16,171 nucleotides of DNA, from NCBI GenBank assembly GCA_021791615.1, contig JAJYWG010000252.1, positions 1-16,171 on the forward strand. The letters run 5' to 3'. The position numbers and the translations under genes were made by a program. Source of the DNA: Actinomycetes bacterium (GTDB lineage Bacteria > Actinomycetota > Acidimicrobiia > Acidimicrobiales > RAAP-2). This document shows positions 7,414-13,195 of the stretch, piece after piece. The notes under the pieces were generated by a model, which searched no databases, had not been told where the DNA came from, and saw only the letters and a program-made list of their open reading frames with translations. The number at the start of each line of letters is the position of its first letter. The first letter of the stretch is position 1.

Positions 7414-9281
7414 TCCGCCTCACCGTCGGTCAAGCGGTCGTCAAGTTCCTCGTGAGCCAATGGAGCGAACGCGACGGGGTCGAGCATCGCCTGATCGAGG
7501 GCTGCTCCGGGATCCTCGGTCATGGCAACGTCGCCGGATTGGGCCAGGCGCTGCTCGAGAGCGAGCTGGCGGACCCCGGCGCGTTCCCGTACTTCCAGGG
7601 CCGCAACGAGCAGGCGATGGTCCACACTGCCGTCGGCTTCGCTCGGACCAGGGTCCGCATGTCGACGCTCGCCTGCACTTCGTCGGTCGGGCCAGGGGCG
7701 ACGAACATGGTCACCGGGGCAGCGCTGGCGACCATCGACCACATCCCGGTGCTCCTGCTGCCGAGCGACGTGTTCGCCACTCGGATGTCCGACCCGGTGC
7801 TCCAGCAGTTGGAGCTCCCCGGATCCAGGGACGTGACGGTGAACGACGCGTTCCGGCCCGTCTCGCGCTTTTTCGACCGGGTCCAGCGAGCCGAGCAGCT
7901 CCCCGAAGCGCTCCTCGGCGCCATGCGCGTGCTCACCGACCCGGCAGATACGGGTGCGGTCACGGTGTGCCTGCCCGAGGACGTGCAAGCCGAGGCGTGT
8001 GCATGGCCCGAGGAGCTCTTCGAGCACCGCACGTGGCACGTCGACCGACCCCCGCCCGACCCCAGAGCACTCGAGCGCGCGGTGAGCCTCTTGCGCTCGG
8101 CCCGCCGTCCGCTGGTGGTGGCCGGAGGAGGGGTCGTCTACTCGGAGGCCGAGGACGCGCTGGCGGCACTGGCCGAGTCCACCGGGATCCCGGTCGCCGA
8201 GACGCAGGCCGGCAAAGGCGCGCTGCCCACCTCCCACCCCCAGGCCGTCGGCGGGCTGGGGTCGACCGGGACGGCGGCGGCGAACGCCCTCGCCGCTTCC
8301 GCAGACGTCGTCGTCGGGATCGGGACTCGCTGGACCGACTTCACGACGGCCTCGCGCTCGGCGTTCCGCACACCCTGGGTCCGGTTCGTGAACTGCAACG
8401 TCGCCCGGATCGACGCCGCCAAGCTGGCCGGCGTGGCGCTCGTGGGAGATGCCCGCACCACGCTCGAGCTGCTCGTCGAGCGGCTCGGAGGCTGGCAGGT
8501 GGCCGAGGAGTACCGCCGGGAGTGCGAGACCTTGGCACGGAGCTGGCACGCGGTCGTCGATCGCGCCTACCACCTCGGGCACGGACCGCTCCCGGCCCAG
8601 TCCGAAGTGATCGGCGCGCTGAACGAGATCACCCGTCCCGGCGACGTCATGGTCTGCGCCTCGGGCTCGATGCCCGGTGATCTGCACAAGCTCTGGCGCA
8701 CCCGTGGACCCCGGGAGTACCACGTCGAGTACGGCTACTCGTGCATGGGCTACGAGATCGCCGCCGGTCTCGGGGTGAAGATGGCGGCCCCCGAGCGAGA
8801 CGTGTACGTCCTGGTCGGAGACGGCTCGTACCTCATGCTGGCCCAAGAGCTCGTGACCGCGGTGCAAGAGCACGTGAAGATCACGGTGGTGCTCGTCGAC
8901 AACCACGGGTTCGCCTCCATCGGTTCGCTCTCGGAGTCCGTTGGGTCCCAACGGTTCGGCACCGCCTACCGGTTCCGGCGTCCGGGGTCAGGCCGCCTGG
9001 ACGGCGAGGTGCTGCCGGTCGACCTGGCAGCCAATGCCGCGAGCCTCGGCGCCGAGGTCCATCGCGTGACCGGCATCGACGAGCTGCGTCACGCGCTCGA
9101 GGCAGCCAAGTCGTCGACCGGCCCGGTGGTGGTGTGCGTCGAGACCGATCCGCTCGTCCCTGCGCCATCGAGCGGCTCGTGGTGGGAGGTCCCCGTTGCA
9201 CAAGTCGCGGACTTGGAGTCGACGAGGCAGGCCCGGGCCACCTATGAGCTCGAGCGGGCCAACCAGCGACCGTACCTTTGA
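7410..9281 (+). CDS. iolD: 3D-(3,5/4)-trihydroxycyclohexane-1,2-dione acylhydrolase (TPP-dependent)
   Basis: I start at TTG 7410, which shares TTGA with the iolB stop. This gives the family-typical N-terminus MIRLTVGQAVVKFL and 623 residues, close to the usual length of about 635. Domain order is that of thiamine diphosphate enzymes: an N-terminal Pyr domain with the conserved Glu67 in QGRNEQAM, a central domain with VVAGGGVVYSEA, and a C-terminal PP domain with GDGS at 470-473 and the downstream Asn in VDNHGFASIGSL, together the Mg/TPP-binding motif. The C-terminal SSGSWWEVPVAQV is also typical of IolD. It hydrolyses the cyclic dione made by IolE to 5-deoxyglucuronate, the substrate of IolB. 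GGGAG about eight bases upstream is the likely ribosome-binding site. It is the last recognised gene of the operon. Confidence 0.94.
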   Translation: MIRLTVGQAVVKFLVSQWSERDGVEHRLIEGCSGILGHGNVAGLGQALLESELADPGAFPYFQGRNEQAMVHTAVGFARTRVRMSTLACTSSVGPGATNMVTGAALATIDHIPVLLLPSDVFATRMSDPVLQQLELPGSRDVTVNDAFRPVSRFFDRVQRAEQLPEALLGAMRVLTDPADTGAVTVCLPEDVQAEACAWPEELFEHRTWHVDRPPPDPRALERAVSLLRSARRPLVVAGGGVVYSEAEDALAALAESTGIPVAETQAGKGALPTSHPQAVGGLGSTGTAAANALAASADVVVGIGTRWTDFTTASRSAFRTPWVRFVNCNVARIDAAKLAGVALVGDARTTLELLVERLGGWQVAEEYRRECETLARSWHAVVDRAYHLGHGPLPAQSEVIGALNEITRPGDVMVCASGSMPGDLHKLWRTRGPREYHVEYGYSCMGYEIAAGLGVKMAAPERDVYVLVGDGSYLMLAQELVTAVQEHVKITVVLVDNHGFASIGSLSESVGSQRFGTAYRFRRPGSGRLDGEVLPVDLAANAASLGAEVHRVTGIDELRHALEAAKSSTGPVVVCVETDPLVPAPSSGSWWEVPVAQVADLESTRQARATYELERANQRPYL

Positions 9282-9295
9282 AGAGGGGAGGGCCG

Positions 9296-9382
9296 ATGCA
9301 GACGGTCGGTCATCAGGTCCTCACCGCGGCGACCTCGAGAGCAGAGGATGGCCCTGGGGCACCACCGGCCGGCTTGCCCTGA
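9296..9382 (+). CDS. possible 28-residue small protein behind iolD
   Basis: Directly after the iolD stop there is a strong Shine-Dalgarno-like run, AGAGGGGAGGG (9282-9292). Three bases later an ATG opens a frame encoding MQTVGHQVLTAATSRAEDGP and eight further residues before TGA. The peptide has no recognisable motif, no membrane helix and a Pro/Ala/Gly-rich tail. The case rests only on the ribosome-binding site and its operon-like position, so it may be chance. Confidence 0.22.
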   Translation: MQTVGHQVLTAATSRAEDGPGAPPAGLP

Positions 9383-9474
9383 CCTGCTCGCACAGGCCGC
9401 TCTCGTCCTCGAGCCGGCCGCCGCGCAATCCCCGACCTTCGATCCCCGGTCATGGTGTGGCGTCGTGACAACGA

Positions 9475-10818
9475 TCAGTGCTGGTTGCCAGCGGCGCGAC
9501 GTGGAGGCCGCCACGCGAAGAGCACTGGGTAGAGTGCGGCATTCACACATTGCACGACCGCCGCGAGCTCGAAGGGCGCGGCAAGGCTCACCTCGTCGAA
9601 CAGGTAGCCGGCCAGCACCTGGCTGCCGGCCATGGTGCCCTGTGCCGGCAGGTTCGAGAGCGCGGCCAGGCTCGCCCGCTCCTCGGGGTCGGCCATGTCC
9701 TGGGTGAAGGACTGGCGCAACGGGAGGCCGACGCGCTGGATGAGCATCCGGACGAAGAACACCGCGCCGGCCAGCCAGAAGCTCGGTGCCAAGACCATGG
9801 GCACGAGCAGGATCCCGGTCAGGGCTCGCACCGCCGCGATCACCCGCACGGTCCCCAGGCGGCGGGCGATCCCTGCCGCGGCCAAGGTCGACGCGAGCGA
9901 CCCGGCGTTGACCAATGCGAACAGCAGACCGATGGTGCCCGGCGTGGCGCCGTAACGCCGGAAGAGCCAGTAGCTGACGAACGGTCCGATCATCCCGATG
10001 GCCAACCCGTTGGTCCCGTTGGTGAGCCAGAACCGCCACAGGGCCGGCCAGGAATTGCTCGGCCAGCGGAAGTGGCCCTTGGCGTCCGAGCGCCCGGCAT
10101 CGGGCTCGGGCTTGTGCTCGGTGATCCCGAGGGCGAGGAGCCCCGCGGCGGCGGCGAACAGGGCGATCGCCAGGAAGGCCGGCCGGTAGGCCGCCGTGGC
10201 CGCCGCCCGGGACAGGTGGGGGCCGGCCGAGGCCAGACCGGCCAGGAGACCGCCGATCAGCGCGCCGAGCGAGGAGACGAAGGCCAGGCGACCGAAAGCG
10301 GCTGCGCGCGACGCGGTGGGCACCACTTCGGCCACGAGGGCCGACTCCGCCGGCTGGTAGGGGCCGACGTTGTTCGCACCCGCACCTTGCCCGCGCCCGA
10401 GGCTCCCGAGCGAGGAGAAGACGAACAGGATCGGCGCCGCGCCCGAGAACGCGAACGCCACGGCGGCGGCTGCGGTCAAGAAGGGAATCGCGACCAAGAA
10501 CCGCTTGCGACCGACGCGGTCGGACACCATCCCGATAGTCGTCGAGAGCACAGCAGACAGCACCGTGATGCACAGGAACAGCAGTCCGATCTCGAGCCCG
10601 GAGAACCCTTCTGCCGCCAGGTACAACGCAGTCACCACCCCGGCCACCGAGCGCGCCACGCTCATCGAGAAACGCGCTTCGAGGATGATTCGCATGTTCG
10701 GCGTGATCCATTCGGGCCACAGCGTCCGCCAGCGGGGAGTGCGGGTGTCGGGAACGGGCGGGGGGCCGGCTGCGGCCGAGGCGGGCTCGGGAGCCGCAGT
10801 GGGATCGACGCCGGTCAC
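9475..10818 (-). CDS. MFS transporter, probable drug or metabolite efflux protein
   Basis: GTG 10818 shares GTGA with the marR stop and gives a 447-residue protein; longer upstream extensions would lie inside marR and are rejected. After a 40-residue Pro/Ala-rich cytoplasmic N-terminus there are about twelve hydrophobic helices. The loop between helices 2 and 3 carries GMVSDRVGRKR (96-106), the classic MFS motif A. A hydrophilic stretch rich in His, Lys and Asp near the middle (EHKPEPDAGRSDAKGH) is the usual loop between the two six-helix halves. Co-transcription with a MarR-type regulator suggests export of a small toxic or aromatic compound, but the substrate cannot be read from sequence. 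An alternative role in sugar or inositol uptake is possible given the neighbouring iol operon; the convergent orientation and MarR pairing argue against it. Confidence 0.9.
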   Translation of the reverse strand: MTGVDPTAAPEPASAAAGPPPVPDTRTPRWRTLWPEWITPNMRIILEARFSMSVARSVAGVVTALYLAAEGFSGLEIGLLFLCITVLSAVLSTTIGMVSDRVGRKRFLVAIPFLTAAAAVAFAFSGAAPILFVFSSLGSLGRGQGAGANNVGPYQPAESALVAEVVPTASRAAAFGRLAFVSSLGALIGGLLAGLASAGPHLSRAAATAAYRPAFLAIALFAAAAGLLALGITEHKPEPDAGRSDAKGHFRWPSNSWPALWRFWLTNGTNGLAIGMIGPFVSYWLFRRYGATPGTIGLLFALVNAGSLASTLAAAGIARRLGTVRVIAAVRALTGILLVPMVLAPSFWLAGAVFFVRMLIQRVGLPLRQSFTQDMADPEERASLAALSNLPAQGTMAGSQVLAGYLFDEVSLAAPFELAAVVQCVNAALYPVLFAWRPPRRAAGNQH

Positions 10819-11261
10819 GGGCGCTGCACCTTCATCAGCTCCGCCAGTGCTTCGAGCGCCGGGACGGCAGCGGTGATGGCGGCTTGGTCCTCGAGCGGCA
10901 ACTGACCGACGAGCTCCTCGAGCGCTTGGGCACGTTCCGCGCGTAAGCGCTCGTGGATGCGGCGCCCGCGCGCCGTCGCCGCGACCAGTGCTGCCCGGCG
11001 GTCGCCCGGGCTCGGCGTGCGGATCAGCACACCTTCGCTGGTGAGGTGGGCGACGATGCGCGAGGTCATCGTGGGATTGCACCCTTCGACCCGAGCCAGC
11101 TCGCTCGGTCGCAGTGGTCCGGTCCGCACGACAGTCCCGAGCATCGAAAGCTCGGAGGGCGTGAACCCGGTCCCCGCGTCGATGGAGCGGAGTCGTTGGC
11201 CGATCTTCATGAGCGCAGCCCGGAGGCGCACTGGTTCGGGACGTGGTGTCGGACCCGGCAT
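10815..11261 (-). CDS. MarR family transcriptional regulator
   Basis: This is a 148-residue winged helix-turn-helix protein of normal MarR length. FTPSELSMLGTV at 33-44 leads into LRPSELARVEGCNPTMTSRIVAHL (50-73), the helix-turn-helix with recognition helix around residues 61-73. The wing follows at 80-96 with the family-defining D87-R88-R89 in GDRRAALVAAT. The C-terminal helices form the dimerisation region. It would bind an operator as a dimer and release it on ligand binding. The inverted repeat TTGCTT-N6-AAGCAA lies 11-28 bp upstream of the start, inside a plausible promoter, so autoregulation together with the MFS gene is likely. GGGAGG sits directly against the ATG, too close for normal ribosome binding, hinting at a leaderless message or a downstream start such as Met18. 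Confidence 0.93.
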   Translation of the reverse strand: MPGPTPRPEPVRLRAALMKIGQRLRSIDAGTGFTPSELSMLGTVVRTGPLRPSELARVEGCNPTMTSRIVAHLTSEGVLIRTPSPGDRRAALVAATARGRRIHERLRAERAQALEELVGQLPLEDQAAITAAVPALEALAELMKVQRP

Positions 11262-11267
11262 CCTCCC

Positions 11268-11298
11268 ATTATTGCTTGCCGAGAAGCAACTGTGTCAC
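11268..11298 (-). promoter_or_regulatory. putative marR promoter with embedded MarR operator
   Basis: Read on the minus strand there is GTGACA (11298-11293), a 19-bp spacer and AATAAT (11273-11268). Each hexamer matches the sigma-70 consensus at five of six positions, though the spacer is long. The spacer contains an 18-bp palindrome, TTGCTT-GCCGAG-AAGCAA at 11272-11289 (plus-strand reading), overlapping the -10 by two bases. A dimer bound there would block RNA polymerase. Transcription from this -10 would begin at or next to the ATG at 11261. Confidence 0.55.
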
Positions 11299-11356
11299 GG
11301 ACGTGGTTCGTCGGGTGGCGATGGTTCGGCAGCGACAGCCTCTGATCGCCGAGAGG

Positions 11357-11362
11357 TAGAGT
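11357..11362 (+). promoter_or_regulatory. possible -10 element of the tRNA-Thr promoter
   Basis: TAGAGT lies 13 bp upstream of the tRNA 5' end, a suitable position for a -10 hexamer of an actinobacterial tRNA promoter. I do not see a convincing -35 element at the expected distance, so the assignment is tentative. Confidence 0.35.
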
Positions 11363-11375
11363 CAGGACCGCGAGC

Positions 11376-11451
11376 GCCTGGGTAGCTCAGTCGGCAGAGC
11401 AGCGCATTCGTAATGCGCAGGTCGTGGGTTCAAGTCCCACCTCAGGCTCCA
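11376..11451 (+). tRNA. tRNA-Thr (anticodon CGT)
   Basis: The full cloverleaf can be folded by eye. The acceptor stem is GCCTGGG with CTCAGGC (one G-T pair). The D arm is GCTC/GAGC. The anticodon stem GCGCA/TGCGC encloses the loop TTCGTAA, so the anticodon is CGT, reading ACG (Thr). The variable loop is AGGTC, and the T arm is GTGGG-TTCAAGT-CCCAC. The discriminator base is T and the CCA end is encoded (11449-11451). A decayed integrase lies just downstream, which makes the 3' half of this gene the probable attachment site of an integrated element. Confidence 0.96.
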
Positions 11452-11460
11452 GGTCAGAAT

Positions 11461-11479
11461 GGGTTCTTGGTCCGAACCC
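11461..11479. terminator. hairpin just downstream of tRNA-Thr
   Basis: GGGTTC (11461-11466) and GAACCC (11474-11479) form a perfect six-base-pair stem with a seven-base loop, ten bases past the tRNA CCA end. There is no T-run after it. It could help end tRNA transcription or belong to the attachment-site region. Confidence 0.35.
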
Positions 11480-11488
11480 CCGATATTT

Positions 11489-11530
11489 CGCCCAAGTTTT
11501 GCCCAACTCAGATGGGGGTCGGATTGGGCA
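11489..11530. repeat. GCCCAA direct and inverted repeats in the presumed attachment region
   Basis: GCCCAA occurs twice in direct orientation, 11 bp apart (11490-11495 and 11501-11506). TGCCCAA at 11500-11506 is matched by TTGGGCA at 11524-11530 as an inverted copy. The cluster lies between the tRNA and the excisionase/integrase genes, where arm-type integrase or Xis binding sites would be expected. That role is inference. Confidence 0.4.
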
Positions 11531-11588
11531 GGAAGGGGCATTCAAGAGAATCGGAAGTCCGATTCGGTGCCGTCCGCATAGAGATGGC

Positions 11589-11909
11589 ATGGGACCACAC
11601 CAAGACAATGACCAAGACACCACGGCCGCTCCGGCACTGCCTGATCTGTGGGACGAGCAACGCCTGGCCGACTACCTCGGCGTCGGGCATCGGTTCGTCA
11701 GGCGACTCTGCGAGGAAGGGCGGATCCGCTTCATCCTCGTCACCCGGCACCTTCGAGACCTTCTCCGACGCCGCAGCCTGACGAAGCGAGCAGGTTGCCC
11801 GCCGTATCCGGTCTCGCACCGTCAACGCACACAAGCAGACCTTCGACGAGGTGTGGGACCAGGTGCACAGCGACAGGCCGCTGCGCCACAACACCGCGGT
11901 CCGCAATGA
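11589..11909 (+). CDS. excisionase-like helix-turn-helix ORF (possibly frameshifted at its 3' end)
   Basis: The frame from ATG 11589 encodes 106 residues. Residues 20-56, LWDEQRLADYLGVGHRFVRRL and the following EEGRIRFI...RHLR, match the layout of short MerR/Xis-type DNA-binding domains found beside actinobacterial integrases: a helix, a tight turn, a recognition helix, then a wing with an R-I-x-F and R-H-x-R pattern. After residue about 57 the sequence becomes Arg/Gln-rich and unlike the family. In the neighbouring frame a stop at 11779-11781 would give a more normal short C-terminus, so a frameshift near 11755 is possible. The gene overlaps the integrase remnant in another frame. It would have directed excision of the element; whether it still works is doubtful. 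Confidence 0.45.
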   Translation: MGPHQDNDQDTTAAPALPDLWDEQRLADYLGVGHRFVRRLCEEGRIRFILVTRHLRDLLRRRSLTKRAGCPPYPVSHRQRTQADLRRGVGPGAQRQAAAPQHRGPQ

Positions 11910-12794
11910 GTCGGCCTACCGCAACTACGTCCAGCCGTGGTTCGGTGACGTGCCGATCCACAAGATCACCCGGAGCCATGCCATCGAGTGGGTGCAGGCG
12001 ACGGTCGAGACGGGCCTGGCACCCTCCACGGTGGTCAGGGTGGTGGCCGTGGCAGCGGGCTGCATCCAGCGGGCCGTCGAGCGCGAGATGGTGGATCGGA
12101 ACCCGTTCCGGCGCTTGCCGCTCCCCAGGGTCGAGGACAACGAGCGCCAGTTCATCACCGCCGAAGAGGCGCACCGGATCGAGGCGGCGATGGACCAGTG
12201 GTGAGCGCTGATAGTGCCCTTTGCTCTGGACACGGGACTGCGGATCGGGGAGCTGGCCGGCCTGGACATCCGGGACATCGAGTTCAATTCCCGTCGTGGG
12301 TGGTGCACGTCCGCCGGATCGTCTCCGACGTCCATGGACACGCCCGGATCGGACTGCCAAAGACCCGAGCCGGCATGAGGGCGGTGCCCACGCTCACCCG
12401 TCCGGTGGCCGAGCGACTGGCGGTCCATATCGGCGAGCGTGGGCTGTGCCCCGACGACAAGCTCTTCACCGGACCAAACGGCGGCATCATGCGCTCGAGC
12501 GGCTGGAGGTCGAGGATCTTCCGCCCGGCTGTGGCATCGGCGGGGCTCGGCCCGGAAGTGACGCCGCACTCGCTCCGCCACGGCGCGGTCGCCAGGTGGA
12601 TCGCCGCCGGCCAGTCGGACCCCTACGTGCTGTCCCGGTGGCTCGGGCATTCCACCCCGGTCATCGTCTACCGGACCTACGCACACCTCCTGCCGCAGGA
12701 CACCACCGCCATTACCGAGAGGATGGAGGCCGAGGCGCTGGCGGTACCAGGGAGCGAGAGGCCAGTGTCGCCGGTCGTGGATATCCGGCCGTGA
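11782..12794 (+). pseudogene. int: decayed tyrosine recombinase (phage-type integrase)
   Basis: Joined across two lesions the sequence reads as a complete site-specific tyrosine recombinase. The first part (in frame through 12201) is the core-binding SAM-like domain: TFDEVWDQVHS, AYRNYVQPWFGDVPI, PSTVVRVVAV. A TGA at 12202-12204 interrupts it, and the same frame resumes as ALIVPFALDTGLRIGELAG with the first catalytic Arg. Between 12288 and 12300 the frame moves by one base. The C-terminal part then runs intact: GLPKTRAG (catalytic Lys), HSLRHGAVARWI (His-x-x-Arg), LGHSTPVIVYRTYAHL (second His and nucleophile Tyr). All catalytic residues survive but in three separate pieces, so the protein is not made as one chain. 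The true start is uncertain; the frame is closed by a stop at 11779-11781. With the upstream tRNA it marks an old integration. Confidence 0.87.
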
Positions 12795-12828
12795 GCACGA
12801 TCTGAAAATCCCCGCTCTCTATCCCGAC

Positions 12829-13152
12829 ATGAGCACCAACACCCAGCCCAGACAGCCCAGCGGGACCCCGGTCGGCGGCCAGTTCGCCGGCAAGGCCAAC
12901 CCGGAACCGGACACCCAATGGGACACCGACCGATACGGCGGTCTGCGGCTGGAAGACGTATCCGGGTGGAGGTCACTTCGCTTCGTGGTGGACAGCGAGG
13001 GCAGGATCCAGGACCCGACGACTGGTCACCAGCCCTGCGGGAATACCGCAATGATGGGTCGGCACATAGCCCCCCTCCCCTGCGAGCACGAGGTGAGCCG
13101 GTGGGTGGGCGGCGACCCGGCGAGAGCCGGTGCCCCCCGATGCACGAGATGA
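12829..13152 (+). CDS. small hypothetical protein with GTPVGGQFA motif
   Basis: This 107-residue protein has an N-terminus MSTNTQPRQPSGTPVGGQFA followed by KANPEPDT. The P-x-GTP-x-GGQFA motif is one I know from short leader-like segments of actinobacterial phage and mobile-element proteins, whose role is not established. The remainder (DRYGGLRLEDVSGWRSLRFV and a C-terminal part with three Cys) is unfamiliar. It lies 34 bp after the integrase remnant, consistent with cargo of the same element. No clear ribosome-binding site precedes the ATG. Function unknown; the C-terminus could be altered by mutation. Confidence 0.55.
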   Translation: MSTNTQPRQPSGTPVGGQFAGKANPEPDTQWDTDRYGGLRLEDVSGWRSLRFVVDSEGRIQDPTTGHQPCGNTAMMGRHIAPLPCEHEVSRWVGGDPARAGAPRCTR

Positions 13153-13195
13153 CCAAAGTACCCTTGCCCGGCAGAACACACCGGGAGGTGCACCT

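Noticed and set aside
7263..8951. Minus-strand open frame of 562 codons opposite iolD
   Set aside because: It is antisense to a full-length, unmistakable IolD with TPP motif; its composition is rich in Asp, His, Arg and Gly without motifs.
9478..10905. Plus-strand open frame of 475 codons opposite the MFS gene
   Set aside because: The minus-strand frame encodes a proper MFS transporter with motif A; this one is highly charged, low-complexity shadow sequence.
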